Source: Thiospirochaeta perfilievii | GTDB taxonomy: Bacteria > Spirochaetota > Spirochaetia > DSM-2461 | Length of the DNA: 64,000 nt | Assembly: GCF_008329945.1 (NCBI RefSeq) | Contig: NZ_CP035807.1 | Coordinates: 496,001-560,000, forward strand | Direction: 5' to 3' | Shown: positions 15,921 to 25,422 of the stretch, piece after piece | How the letters are laid out: each line of letters starts with the position of its first letter | How positions within the stretch are numbered: position 1 is the first letter of the stretch | Notes under the pieces: model-generated | What the model was told of the DNA's origin: nothing | Database searches by the model: none | Seen by the model: only the letters and a program-made list of their open reading frames with translations | Made by a program: the position numbers and the translations under genes

Positions 15921-17213
15921 CTAAAGTTTCGGATAAAGTGGAAATGATTCACAAAGAGTTTGAACCTTTTCTTTTACACTACTAATTACGACCTTATCTC
16001 CACCAGACTTAAGAACTTCAACAATATAACTTGCTATATGTTTCATATCAGCCTCTTTCATACCTCTTGTAGTAACTGCTGGAGTTCCAATTCTAATTCC
16101 AGATGTTATAAATGGGCTTCTAGTTTCAAAAGGAATTGTATTTTTATTTACAGTTATTCCTGCCTCATCTAATAACTTCTCTGCATCTTTCCCAGTAACA
16201 CCTAGAGGTGTAAGATCTACAAGGGATAAGTGGTTATCTGTACCACCAGAAACAATACGTGCTCCAAGGTCTGTTAAAGATTGACTTAAAACAATTGAGT
16301 TTTTAACAACCTGTTCTTGATAATCTTTAAAGTCTTGGGTTAATGCTTCCTGAAATGCAACAGCTTTAGCTGCAATAACATGCATTAATGGTCCACCCTG
16401 ACATCCAGGAAAAATAGAACCATCGACTAACTCAGAGAACATTTTTACCCTACCAGATTTAGGAGCAACAATACCAAGATCATTCTCCCTATCTTTACCC
16501 ATTAAAATCATCCCACCCCTAGGGCCTCGTAGAGTTTTATGGGTTGTTGTTGTTGTAAAATCTGAATATGGAACAGGACTTGGATGAACACCTCCTGCAA
16601 CTAAACCTGCAATATGGGCCATATCTGTCATTAAATACGCACCTACTTCATCTGCTATTTCTCTAAATTTCTTAAAATCAATAATCCTTGAATATGCTGA
16701 TGCACCAGCTACAATTAGTTTAGGTTTAACCTCTTTTGCTTGGGCCATTAGAGCCTCATAATCGATCTGCTCACTATCTTTTGAAACACCATAACTAACA
16801 AAATTATAAAGTTGTCCTGAAAAGTTTACTGGAGAACCGTGGGTTAGGTGCCCTCCATGGGATAGATCCATTCCTAAAACTGTATCTCCTGGTTTTAATA
16901 CTGTTAAATAAACACCCATATTTGCCTGACTACCAGAGTGAGGCTGAACGTTAACATAGTCACAATTAAAAAGTTTTTTTGCCCTATCTCTTGCTAAGTT
17001 TTCGGCAACATCAACTCTTTCACATCCACCATAATATCTTTTTGAAGGATAACCCTCTGCATACTTATTTGTTAATACGGATCCAGCCGCTTCTAATACC
17101 GCTCTAGAAACAATATTCTCCGAGGCAATTAGTTCAAGATTACCCCTCTGTCTAGTAAGCTCACTACTTATTGCTTCGAATAATTCTGGGTCAGTTACCT
17201 TTAAATTTTCCAT
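15921..17213 (-). CDS. glyA: Serine hydroxymethyltransferase
   Basis: A 430-residue PLP enzyme that converts serine and tetrahydrofolate to glycine and 5,10-methylene-tetrahydrofolate. The active-site Lys is in [23 protein letters not shown] near the N terminus and [11 protein letters not shown] are family signatures. The middle contains short differences from the E. coli type, and the whole length is typical. GGAG precedes the ATG. The gene leads a run into the cNMP-domain regulator and valS. Confidence 0.96.
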   Translation of the reverse strand: MENLKVTDPELFEAISSELTRQRGNLELIASENIVSRAVLEAAGSVLTNKYAEGYPSKRYYGGCERVDVAENLARDRAKKLFNCDYVNVQPHSGSQANMGVYLTVLKPGDTVLGMDLSHGGHLTHGSPVNFSGQLYNFVSYGVSKDSEQIDYEALMAQAKEVKPKLIVAGASAYSRIIDFKKFREIADEVGAYLMTDMAHIAGLVAGGVHPSPVPYSDFTTTTTHKTLRGPRGGMILMGKDRENDLGIVAPKSGRVKMFSELVDGSIFPGCQGGPLMHVIAAKAVAFQEALTQDFKDYQEQVVKNSIVLSQSLTDLGARIVSGGTDNHLSLVDLTPLGVTGKDAEKLLDEAGITVNKNTIPFETRSPFITSGIRIGTPAVTTRGMKEADMKHIASYIVEVLKSGGDKVVISSVKEKVQTLCESFPLYPKL

Positions 17214-17228
17214 ATTTACTCCTGTAAT

Positions 17229-18767
17229 CTATTTAATTTCAATATTATGCCATAAGGTATCATAACTTTCTATATTACCATGAAAATTACTGGTGCTATT
17301 CTGTAAAGCATAAAAACCGTTCTGTAAATTATCACTCTGATAGTCAATAAAAGTTAACCCCTTACTAAACCCTATAATATTGTTTTCAAGGGTTCCTATA
17401 GGGTAGTCTCTTTGAACCTTTTTCTGAACTAAATCTACAGGAACCCACCCTCCACTAGGTAGGTAAAACTCAAGCCACCTATAGTTAGAGACATTCTCAT
17501 CAATTTTTATCCCATATACAACTCTACTAGGAATTCCTATACTTCTTAACATTGACGTAGTTATATTAATTAACCCTAGGTTAGATGCAGATCTATTTTT
17601 AAATGCAATAGAAGCATTATCAGAGGACTCATCCTCTATTTTAATATACTTTAAAATCCAGTCAATAATTATTTCAGCCTGACTTACCCTATTTTTACTA
17701 TTTCTAACTAACCAGACTCCTGTACCTGAAATATCTTTATCACTTTTATCTACATTAGGAATATAGGAAAAACCATCAATATAGGCAGGAGACTCTTTAT
17801 CGTATACACGGCCAATATACTCTCTACGTATTTTTGTCTCTATAGAGCTTACATTTAATGTGGTGTTTAATGTTATAGAATAATTCTCTCCAGTTTCGTA
17901 AAAATTTAACTGATAGTTATATACTTTGTACTTAGATATAAAACTTCCTAGAGCCGAATCAAAAACAATATCATCCTGTCTATAATCCGAGAATACAGTA
18001 GGTAAAAAAAGCTCTACACTTCCTTCACCTAGGGTAATAACATTATAGATATCAACAATCTGTTTTAATTGATACTCCTTCTTGTTATCTTTTATATAGA
18101 TAACAGGTGGGATATCGTTCCTATGTAGAGCGAACTCATTACTTATACCATTACTGTTCTCAACAGTTATAACCATATTATCGATTCCATAGGGAATGAA
18201 AAAAGTAATTAAATAATCATGCCACTGGGTAATTAAACTCTTATCTATATCTATTACATTACCATCAAGATCGTGAATCTTTAAAAGGGAGAACATCTCC
18301 CTTGTGCCAAATGAGTTTCCATATACATCTATTTTTAAGTCTGTATTATTTGAGTAGACAGCATCTCTAATAAAGGGTTTATTTATAGAGTAGCTATCAT
18401 CTCTAATCTCAGGAACATCTTTTAAACTAGTTATTAAATATGGTGAACTCTGGCCAAACATATTGTCTACAACTATCATACCAGACTTAAAATCATCTGA
18501 TAACTCTATGATAATTTGATCATTACTCCATGATTTAATAAACTCTTTAAAAATCATTTTATCATTTATATATACCCGGCCTCTAGAGACTTCTCCTCCA
18601 AAGTATTTACCTTTTAAAACAATTATATCACCTGGTGAGGCGACACTTTTGGATAGGTTAAGTAACTGAGGACTCCTACCAACACTATTAAAATTAAAAA
18701 TTAAAACTAAAGATAAAACTGTTACAAGTCCAATAAGAATAACAACTAATTTTTTATTTATTTTCAA
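17229..18767 (-). CDS. Exported IPT/TIG-domain protein with transglutaminase-like fold
   Basis: A 512-residue protein with one N-terminal membrane/signal helix (LVVILIGLVTVLSLVLIF), an IPT/TIG-like domain at about 40-115 (SPGDIIVLKGKYFGGE), a long beta-rich middle and a transglutaminase-like segment near 385-450 (STSMLRSIGIPSRVVYG is read as TTSMLRSIGIPSRVVYG; SGGWVPVDLV). The catalytic Cys expected before this segment is absent (SASNLGLINI) and the usual His-Ala-Trp is RWLEFY, so it is probably a binding fold without enzyme activity. It overlaps the preceding gene by 14 bp and ends the ECF sigma operon. Confidence 0.7.
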   Translation of the reverse strand: MKINKKLVVILIGLVTVLSLVLIFNFNSVGRSPQLLNLSKSVASPGDIIVLKGKYFGGEVSRGRVYINDKMIFKEFIKSWSNDQIIIELSDDFKSGMIVVDNMFGQSSPYLITSLKDVPEIRDDSYSINKPFIRDAVYSNNTDLKIDVYGNSFGTREMFSLLKIHDLDGNVIDIDKSLITQWHDYLITFFIPYGIDNMVITVENSNGISNEFALHRNDIPPVIYIKDNKKEYQLKQIVDIYNVITLGEGSVELFLPTVFSDYRQDDIVFDSALGSFISKYKVYNYQLNFYETGENYSITLNTTLNVSSIETKIRREYIGRVYDKESPAYIDGFSYIPNVDKSDKDISGTGVWLVRNSKNRVSQAEIIIDWILKYIKIEDESSDNASIAFKNRSASNLGLINITTSMLRSIGIPSRVVYGIKIDENVSNYRWLEFYLPSGGWVPVDLVQKKVQRDYPIGTLENNIIGFSKGLTFIDYQSDNLQNGFYALQNSTSNFHGNIESYDTLWHNIEIK

Positions 18768-19191
18768 TATCTACCCCAAGGATTTTTTTTATTTCAAGCT
18801 CCATAATTACATTTGGAATATTTTCAAGATTACCAATTGGGTAAAAGATAATTTTTTCATTAAATCCTGCGACTAACTCTTTATGACTAGCTTTAATTAT
18901 TTCACCTGTGTCTAAACTTTTTATAATTGATGATGTTTTAAGTAAAACCAACTCACTATTAATTTCCACTGGTGTAACAGTAGCTAGAAGCTCTCCATCA
19001 AACCCTTTTAAATTAATACTTATAGCCCGTTCACTAATTGTATATTTTGTTAAATCAAGACTCCATAACTCTTCTGATTCTCCAGAGATGACTTTAACAA
19101 CAACATCAATTTGTAAAAGCCCCTCCATTCCATTGGTTTCTGCAAATAAAAATACAGGAAATACAAGGAATAACCAAAAAAATTTATTCAT
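18754..19191 (-). CDS. Secreted protein of the sigma-factor operon, unknown function
   Basis: A 145-residue protein from the ATG at 19191, chosen because GGGGAG lies four bases upstream and the N terminus becomes a clean signal peptide (NKFFWLFLVFPVFLFA-E). A longer frame from 19284 would overlap the upstream gene in another frame. The mature part is beta-rich (LLQIDVVVKVISGESEELW) with no known domain. It sits between the frameshifted membrane gene and the TIG/transglutaminase-like gene, overlapping both, and is probably the periplasmic partner of the latter. Confidence 0.6.
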   Translation of the reverse strand: MNKFFWLFLVFPVFLFAETNGMEGLLQIDVVVKVISGESEELWSLDLTKYTISERAISINLKGFDGELLATVTPVEINSELVLLKTSSIIKSLDTGEIIKASHKELVAGFNEKIIFYPIGNLENIPNVIMELEIKKILGVDIENK

Positions 19192-19530
19192 AACTCCCCT
19201 TTGAAAAGTTAATATTTGATATAAGATTTGCCTCCCCTGCTGCAGCAAAGGATATCGCCCCAGGAAGTTCAATAGTTGTTTCATTTTCTAGTATTTGAGA
19301 TTTCATTAATTGCTCTAAACTGTAGTAGTTAACATCATTAGATAAAACATTTTTTTGACCCAATATAACTGTTTTTAAATAGAGAGCTGTACATATTGTG
19401 GTTATGAAAAAAAGTCCTAAAAAAAGTGAATATTGATATAGACTAGGTCTCTTTTTTTCTCTCTAAGGGCACCTTCTATACGGTTTTTTATTAGAATCTT
19501 ACTATTTGAAAAATCAGGCAGTGTGTCCAT
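19184..19530 (-). pseudogene. Frameshifted single-pass membrane protein (anti-sigma-like)
   Basis: An ATG at 19530, overlapping the end of the ECF sigma gene, encodes MDTLPDFSNSKILIKNRIEG and then ALREKK at a run of seven A. In the zero frame a stop follows about 13 codons later. A -1 shift at AAAAAAAG restores a frame running RPSLYQYSLFLGLFFITTIC (a membrane helix), then an extracytoplasmic tail ending ISNINFSKGSYE, stop at 19184-19186. Position after an ECF sigma factor and single-helix topology fit an anti-sigma factor, though the cytoplasmic part is short. The shift may be a mutation, a sequence error, or slippage. Confidence 0.55.
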
Positions 19531-20032
19531 GTTCAATCTCCTTTAACTTCTCTTTAAAAATATTTTTTGCCCGATGTATGAGTATTTTCACATTTGAAAC
19601 TGATGAGTTTATTATTTTACTTATCTCAATATAACTCAACTGCTCATACTCTTTTAAAATCAGTGGTAGTCTATATTTATAAGGTATCAATAGAAGTGCT
19701 TTTTGTATATCAGAAATTTGCTCTTTTTTAACTAAATCTGATAAACCAGATTCGTTATCATAGGATAGAGACTCATTTTTATACTGATTGAACACTCTAT
19801 ACTCAATTTTTCTTCTTTTTTCATAGTTTATTGATAAATTTTTTACAATTTTAATGAGATAGAAAACAGATTTCTCATTTTTATTTGAGTGTTTATTCCC
19901 AAATTTTTCAAAATATTTTATAAAAGTATCCTGACACAAATCTTCAGCAGCTTCTAGATCTCCTGTAAACCTATAAGCTATACGCATTATTAATTCAAAA
20001 TTTGCATCATAAACTTCGCTAAAATCTGTCAT
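19514..20032 (-). CDS. ECF-type RNA polymerase sigma factor
   Basis: A 172-residue sigma-70 family protein with region 2 (RIAYRFTGDLEAAEDLCQDT, then FIKYFEKF) and region 4 (LLLIPYKYRLPLILKEYEQL, then SYIEISKIINSSVSNVKILI). It directs transcription of a small regulon, typically for envelope stress. The start codon overlaps the cysS stop (TAATG) and its own end overlaps the next membrane gene by 17 bp, so sigma and candidate anti-sigma are translationally coupled. Regulon unknown; the three downstream envelope genes are the obvious first targets. Confidence 0.88.
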   Translation of the reverse strand: MTDFSEVYDANFELIMRIAYRFTGDLEAAEDLCQDTFIKYFEKFGNKHSNKNEKSVFYLIKIVKNLSINYEKRRKIEYRVFNQYKNESLSYDNESGLSDLVKKEQISDIQKALLLIPYKYRLPLILKEYEQLSYIEISKIINSSVSNVKILIHRAKNIFKEKLKEIEHGHTA

Positions 20033-21432
20033 TAAACCCTTTCAAGAACAGAGCCATTCCCTGAATCTTTAACAACCCAACCCTCTTCTAACAACTCATC
20101 TCTTATCTTATCAGATAAGGCATAGTCCTTATTTAATCTGGCTTCATTTCGATTTTCAAGAAGCTTAAGCAGTCTCTTATCTGTACAAATCTCTTTTTCT
20201 AGGGTTAAAAGATCCAATGATAGTATTTTATCCATCTGATTAATAACTGCAAGCTTATCACAAGCTGGAACACTTTTATCTTTTAATAGATCCCAAAGGT
20301 CGGCTAAACATCTAGGGGTATTAAGGTCCTCATTAATATGTGTAACAAAGTTATCTAGATACTTTTTACCACTATCACCTATGGATTCGATCAACCCTAT
20401 GTCATCTTTCTCTAATAATAGTGAGATTTTATTCCTTATACTCTTTAATGCGGATTTTGCTCCATCAAGGGATTCCCATGAAAATGTTAACTGGGTTCTA
20501 TAGTGGGCACCTAATAGGAAATACCTATAATCTAAGGGTTTATACCCCTTATCAACTAGGGTTTGAAGTGTTAAAAATCCATCCTTACTCTTAGACATCT
20601 TACCAGTTTTATTTACTAAAAACTCCCCATGTAACCATCTATTAACCCATTTTTTACCTGTATAAGCTTCAGTTTGTGCAATCTCGTTTGTATGGTGAAT
20701 ATTTACATGATCTACACCACCACAATGGATATCAAATGTGTCTCCTAGGTATTTAAGACTCATAGCTGAACACTCTAGGTGCCAACCAGGGTACCCTTTA
20801 CCCCAGGGAGAGTTCCACTGCATAGCTTGGTTCTCAAACTTACTATTTGTAAACCATAAGACAAAGTCCTGGGGATTTTTTTTAGCACTATCCAGGGCTG
20901 TACTAGCTCCATAATTAAGATCCTGTTTTTCTAAACCAGCCATTGAACCGTAAGCAGGAAATTTTGATGTATCAAAATAGACATTTCCATTACTTACATA
21001 TGTAAATCCCTTATCCTCTAGACCCTTTACAAGTTTAATCATATCACCTATATGCTTAGTAGCCCTACATACAATATCTGGTCTACTAATATTTAAGGAT
21101 TTTGTATCCTCGAAAAAAGCTTTCTCAAAAAACTTGGCAATATCATAAACATCCATTCCCTTATCCCTTGAAGCTTTTATCATCTTATCTTCCCCATCAT
21201 CACCATCATCTGTTAAATGACCAACATCTGTTATATTCATACAGTGTTTAACATGAAAATTATTATAATTTAGGGTTTTTATTAATATATCCTCAAAGAA
21301 ATATGTTCTTAAGTTACCTATATGAGCAAAATTATACACTGTTGGACCACAGCAGTATAAAGAGACACTATTTTCCTTTATTGATTGAAACTCTGTTACT
21401 TCTCTTCCTAGTGTGTTGTAAAGTTTTAACAT
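20032..21432 (-). CDS. cysS: Cysteinyl-tRNA synthetase
   Basis: A 466-residue class I synthetase. Zinc ligands and substrate pocket are seen in CCGPTVYNFAHIGNLRT (first Cys and the HIGH-type motif), in LECSAMS and in HCGGVDHVNIHHTNEIAQ. KMSKS is present in KTGKMSKSKDGFLTL. Full length. CAGGAG lies nine bases before the ATG. The gene is divergent from murB and is followed, with overlapping codons, by the ECF sigma operon, which ties that operon to a housekeeping transcript. Confidence 0.96.
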   Translation of the reverse strand: MLKLYNTLGREVTEFQSIKENSVSLYCCGPTVYNFAHIGNLRTYFFEDILIKTLNYNNFHVKHCMNITDVGHLTDDGDDGEDKMIKASRDKGMDVYDIAKFFEKAFFEDTKSLNISRPDIVCRATKHIGDMIKLVKGLEDKGFTYVSNGNVYFDTSKFPAYGSMAGLEKQDLNYGASTALDSAKKNPQDFVLWFTNSKFENQAMQWNSPWGKGYPGWHLECSAMSLKYLGDTFDIHCGGVDHVNIHHTNEIAQTEAYTGKKWVNRWLHGEFLVNKTGKMSKSKDGFLTLQTLVDKGYKPLDYRYFLLGAHYRTQLTFSWESLDGAKSALKSIRNKISLLLEKDDIGLIESIGDSGKKYLDNFVTHINEDLNTPRCLADLWDLLKDKSVPACDKLAVINQMDKILSLDLLTLEKEICTDKRLLKLLENRNEARLNKDYALSDKIRDELLEEGWVVKDSGNGSVLERV

Positions 21433-21449
21433 ATTGATAACTCCTGCGG

Positions 21450-21478
21450 TTGCCTATAGAGGACTCTTGTTATACTAT
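21450..21478 (+). promoter_or_regulatory. murB promoter, predicted leaderless
   Basis: TTGCCT, 17 bases, TACTAT, then six bases to the GTG at 21485. An overlapping TATACT gives 15-bp spacing. No ribosome-binding site is present before the GTG. Confidence 0.45.
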
Positions 21479-21484
21479 TATTCT

Positions 21485-22399
21485 GTGAATAGAATATTGG
21501 ATATTGTAAATAAAATCAACATAACAGGAACTGTAACTAGTAATGAAAACATGGCTAAACACACGACTTTCAAGTGTGGTGGTAAAGCTGAGATATTTAT
21601 AGAAGCTGGGAATCCCCAGGATATAGTAGAGATAAAAAAAGTATCAAAAGAGAATGATATACCCCTATTTATACTTGGCGGTGGAGCCAATATATTGGTT
21701 TCTGATTTAGGAATACCTGGAATAACTCTCTCTTTAAATAGATTAGACAGTGTAGAGTTTTTAGATAACTGCGTTATAGCTGAATCGGGAATATCGGTAA
21801 ACAATCTATGTAGTCTAGCACTTAACAGGTCTCTAAGTGGTCTAGAGTTTATAAATGGTATGCCAGGAACTATTGGTGGGGCGGTATGGATGAATGCCCG
21901 TTGCTACGGGGATGAGATTTCAAATATTTTTTTATGGGCAGAGTATATTGATCAAGATGGTAATTTACAAAAAATTCATAAAAATAGTTCCCATTGGGAT
22001 TATAAAATATCTCCATTCCAAAATAACGACTCAATAATTACTAGGATTGCACTACAATTAAAACCAGGAACAAAAGAGTCTATTAAAGATATAATGGATA
22101 AAAACAGTAGAGATAGAAGGGATAAGGGTCACTTTAAATACCCATGTGCAGGTTCTGTTTTTAAAAACAATAGGGAGTTTGGTTTTCCTAGTGGTAAAAT
22201 TATAGAAGATGCTGGACTAAAAGGACAGATAAAGGGTGGAGCACAAATATCAACATTCCACGGTAATATTATTGTAAATCTAGGAGATGCCACTGCTTCT
22301 GATATTAACTATTTAATAGATAAAACTATAGATGTAGTTAAAAATAAAACTGGTTATATTCTTGAACCAGAAGTTCTAAAAGTTGGTATATGGGAGTAA
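21485..22399 (+). CDS. murB: UDP-N-acetylenolpyruvoylglucosamine reductase
   Basis: A 304-residue flavoenzyme that reduces UDP-GlcNAc-enolpyruvate to UDP-MurNAc in peptidoglycan synthesis. The FAD-binding part shows MAKHTTFKCGGKAEIFIE, LGGGANILVSD and GMPGTIGGAVWMNARCYG; the catalytic Ser is in PCAGSVFKN and the C-terminal Glu in EPEVLKVG. A TTG at 21434 would add 17 residues that lie across the promoter, so GTG at 21485 is preferred. mgtE starts three bases after its stop. Confidence 0.94.
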   Translation: MNRILDIVNKINITGTVTSNENMAKHTTFKCGGKAEIFIEAGNPQDIVEIKKVSKENDIPLFILGGGANILVSDLGIPGITLSLNRLDSVEFLDNCVIAESGISVNNLCSLALNRSLSGLEFINGMPGTIGGAVWMNARCYGDEISNIFLWAEYIDQDGNLQKIHKNSSHWDYKISPFQNNDSIITRIALQLKPGTKESIKDIMDKNSRDRRDKGHFKYPCAGSVFKNNREFGFPSGKIIEDAGLKGQIKGGAQISTFHGNIIVNLGDATASDINYLIDKTIDVVKNKTGYILEPEVLKVGIWE

Positions 22400-22402
22400 T
22401 TA

Positions 22403-23746
22403 ATGCATCAATCAATAAAAAATATTAAAGAGTATTTAGATATATTTGATGAAGATGATTTAAATAATGCAATTAGAGATCTAACGATAACTGAGATTTT
22501 AGATCAGTGGGATGAGTTTACTAAAGAGGAGATGGTTCGCCTCTTTACCCACGTAGATCAAGAGTTTAAGGTTGGATTAATTTCTGAAATCCCTACCCAA
22601 GACCAAGAGACCATTCTTATAGAACTATCAGCTTCTGGTATAAACAATGTTTTATCAGACATGGAACCAGACGATTTAGTTGACTTAATTCAGCAGATTT
22701 CCCCAGATGTACGACAGTCTGTTTGGGACTCTTTACCCAATGAGGTAAAAGAAGAGACTGAGTTTTTACTTAAATTTGATGAGGATGATGCAGCAGGACT
22801 AATGACTCCTAGATACGCTGCTATTAGAAAAGACATTACAGTTTCCCAGGCCATCAATTTTATTAGAAAGAGGGTGGAAAAGGTAGAAACAATATACTAC
22901 TTATACGTTGTAGATGAGTTTAAAAAACTCGTTGGAGTTATATCACTTAAAGAGATATTAACCTCTGAAGACAACGTTACAATTGATACTATTATGGAGA
23001 GACACGTCTTATCAGCTAGGGAGGATACAGACCAGGAACATGTTGTAAAGATAATGGAAGATCACGATCTTTTAGCCCTACCAGTAATTAATAGATACAA
23101 TAAACTTCTAGGTATTATAACTATAGATGATGCTATTGATGTAATGAGGGAAGAGCAGACAGAAGATGTATATAAAATGGGTGCCATGTCCGGGGATACC
23201 GACAGCTATCTAGAGTCAGGTATTTTCAAACTTATCTTAAAAAGAATTCCTTGGTTAATAATCCTATTACTGGCAGGTACTGCTTCTACAAATGTAATTG
23301 CTGCCTTCTCAGATGTTACCTCAATGGCATTTGTTATTCTATTTATGGGTGTTATAACACAAACTGGAGGGAATTGTGGGACACAATCCTCAACACTAAT
23401 GATTCGGGGTTTAGCTACTGGGGAAATCCACTTTAGAGATTTTTTTAAAATAATAAGAAAAGAACTGTTAGTTGGTAGCTTAATTGGACTAGTTACAGGG
23501 ATAATTATTATACTTAGAAGTTTTTTACTTCCACCTGGAGGAATTTTAATCCAAGAAGCTTTAACAATAGGATTATCCCTGAATTTTGTTGTAATTTTTG
23601 CAACTATAATAGGGGCATCAATACCCCTAACTCTACATAAGATTGGTTTAGATCCAACAGTTGCAGCAGGACCATTAATGTCAACAGTAATTGATGTTTG
23701 CGGTTATGCTATATATTTTACAACAATTAGGTTGGTACTTTTTTAA
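22403..23746 (+). CDS. mgtE: Magnesium transporter MgtE
   Basis: A 447-residue MgtE channel. An N-terminal superhelical domain (IPTQDQETILIELSASGINN, DMEPDDLVDLIQQ) is followed by a CBS pair at about 130-255 (LMTPRYAAI; DHDLLALPVINRYNKLLGII) and five membrane helices. The pore signature GGNCGTQSSTLMIRGLATGE is intact. The cytosolic domains sense Mg2+ in this family and close the channel. GGGAG of the ribosome site lies inside the end of murB, so both genes share a transcript. Confidence 0.95.
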   Translation: MHQSIKNIKEYLDIFDEDDLNNAIRDLTITEILDQWDEFTKEEMVRLFTHVDQEFKVGLISEIPTQDQETILIELSASGINNVLSDMEPDDLVDLIQQISPDVRQSVWDSLPNEVKEETEFLLKFDEDDAAGLMTPRYAAIRKDITVSQAINFIRKRVEKVETIYYLYVVDEFKKLVGVISLKEILTSEDNVTIDTIMERHVLSAREDTDQEHVVKIMEDHDLLALPVINRYNKLLGIITIDDAIDVMREEQTEDVYKMGAMSGDTDSYLESGIFKLILKRIPWLIILLLAGTASTNVIAAFSDVTSMAFVILFMGVITQTGGNCGTQSSTLMIRGLATGEIHFRDFFKIIRKELLVGSLIGLVTGIIIILRSFLLPPGGILIQEALTIGLSLNFVVIFATIIGASIPLTLHKIGLDPTVAAGPLMSTVIDVCGYAIYFTTIRLVLF

Positions 23747-23747
23747 C

Positions 23748-24668
23748 CTAAAAGCTAAGACCCAAAATAATACCAAAAATATCACTGTCAAACTCATTAT
23801 TTGATATACTTTCAATATGGGTTAAATTGTAAAATAACCCTAACTTTCCAAATCCAATATTTATTCCTAACTTTGACTCAATAAAGTAGTTATTATTAAA
23901 CTCACCATCAAAGAGATAGATATAAGCACTTCCGCCAAACCACAAATTATTAAATATAAAATTATTATTTTTAACTGCAAGAAAATAGGTCTCTGTATCA
24001 AAACCAATATAAGGAATAATATCTTCACTATCATAGGAGAAATTACTTACTCCCAATTTAAGGTCAAAATAACCTCCATTATCAATTATATTAGAAAAGG
24101 GCTTATACCTATAACCTAGGGATAAGTCACTATGATAATTTCCTAAGTCAACTAAATCTTCAATGGGCAATTGGCCTAAATCAATATTGATAAGGTTATA
24201 ATCAAAGGATTTTGATTTGAGTTTAAATTCCAATACTGGAATACCAAATAGTATTGTAGTCCTATTTTCAACTACTAAATCATCACTACTATCTTTACCA
24301 ACATATATACTATTTGTAATAATATTTTGACTTTTCCTTATAGAATCTTGTTTAGAATCTAATATGATAACTTCTTTTTTATCTGTTAGAAGGTCTTCTG
24401 ACTCAAGGGATTTTTTAATACTCTCCTGTTCCGCCTTTGTCTGATCGATCTGTATAACATCCTCTATAGTCTTTTTATACATTAATGCTATTTCATTTTC
24501 AGGTTCAACTATCAAGACCTCATCGATTATTCTAAGAGCCTCATTGTAATTCTTTTTTGAGAACTCTTCTATAGAAAGATCTAACTGCTCATCTGTATAT
24601 TCATCTGAATATAAAAGTATTGAGGAAGTTATTATTAAAGTAAAAATAAGTAAAATTCTCTTTATCAT
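23748..24668 (-). CDS. Outer-membrane-type protein with N-terminal TPR
   Basis: A 306-residue protein with a signal peptide (IKRILLIFTLIITSSILLYS), a TPR-like helical pair (EEFSKKNYNEALRIIDEVL) and a linker. The C-terminal half of alternating strands (YIGFDTETYFLAVKNNN, KLGINIGFGKLGLFYNLTHI) ends in Phe (GIILGLSF), as expected for a small beta barrel. Convergent with mgtE and seven bases downstream of aat on the same strand. Function unknown; a periplasmic TPR tethered to an outer-membrane barrel is the reading. Confidence 0.55.
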   Translation of the reverse strand: MIKRILLIFTLIITSSILLYSDEYTDEQLDLSIEEFSKKNYNEALRIIDEVLIVEPENEIALMYKKTIEDVIQIDQTKAEQESIKKSLESEDLLTDKKEVIILDSKQDSIRKSQNIITNSIYVGKDSSDDLVVENRTTILFGIPVLEFKLKSKSFDYNLINIDLGQLPIEDLVDLGNYHSDLSLGYRYKPFSNIIDNGGYFDLKLGVSNFSYDSEDIIPYIGFDTETYFLAVKNNNFIFNNLWFGGSAYIYLFDGEFNNNYFIESKLGINIGFGKLGLFYNLTHIESISNNEFDSDIFGIILGLSF

Positions 24669-24675
24669 ATATATA

Positions 24676-25422
24676 TTATACTCCTAAAATTCTTTTTAAA
24701 GGGTCAAAATCTTGAAATTCAGTAAATATTTCTCCCCAATTACCCTTATAAGTAGAGAAATTTAATGATTCATTTAATAATTTATAAAAATTATCTCTTT
24801 TAACACTTTTGGCTCCTAAACTCATTAAATGTTGGGTCTCCTGTTGACAATCGATAAATTTAAACCCTTTCTCTTCTAAAAATAGAGCAAGAGTGATAAA
24901 TCCATACTTTGAACTATTAGACTCTAGGGCAAACATACTCTCCCCAGCAAAGTAACCACCAATAGAGACTCCATATAGTCCTCCACATAGTTTTCCTTCC
25001 CCATTCCAAACCTCCACAGAGTGGGCAAAACCCTCTTCATGTAGCTTTGTGTAAGCTTTAATAATTTCATCAGTTATCCATGTACCATCTTCATGGCTCC
25101 TAACTATATTACTGCAACCCTTAATAACATCAGAGAACGTTTTATCTAATGTTACATGAAAGGCTCTCTTTTTAAACAATTTTCTCATAGATTTTGTTAC
25201 CACAAGATTCTCTGGTAGTAAAATTAATCTAGGATTTAATGACCACCAAAGTATAGGTTCTTCATCATACCAAGGAAATATTCCCTGATAATATGCAGAA
25301 AAGAGCATACCAGGAGAGAGGTTTCCCCCTACCCCAACAATACCCTCGTCATCTTCGAGGGTTTTAGGGTCAGGGAATGTATAAAAATCGTTAATACTTA
25401 AATATGGGAACTCATCTGACAA
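24676..25422 (-). CDS. aat: Leucyl/phenylalanyl-tRNA--protein transferase
   Basis: A 248-residue Aat enzyme, which adds Leu or Phe from aminoacyl-tRNA to proteins starting with Lys or Arg, creating an N-degron. Signatures: GYFPWY-type motif as GIFPWYDEEPILWWSLNPR, SVEVWN, GGLYGVSIGGYFAGESMF and DCQQETQHLMSLGAK. It overlaps the end of clpA by 11 bp. Together with clpS and clpA this forms a complete N-degron unit: tagging, recognition and unfolding. Confidence 0.95.
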   Translation of the reverse strand: MSDEFPYLSINDFYTFPDPKTLEDDEGIVGVGGNLSPGMLFSAYYQGIFPWYDEEPILWWSLNPRLILLPENLVVTKSMRKLFKKRAFHVTLDKTFSDVIKGCSNIVRSHEDGTWITDEIIKAYTKLHEEGFAHSVEVWNGEGKLCGGLYGVSIGGYFAGESMFALESNSSKYGFITLALFLEEKGFKFIDCQQETQHLMSLGAKSVKRDNFYKLLNESLNFSTYKGNWGEIFTEFQDFDPLKRILGV

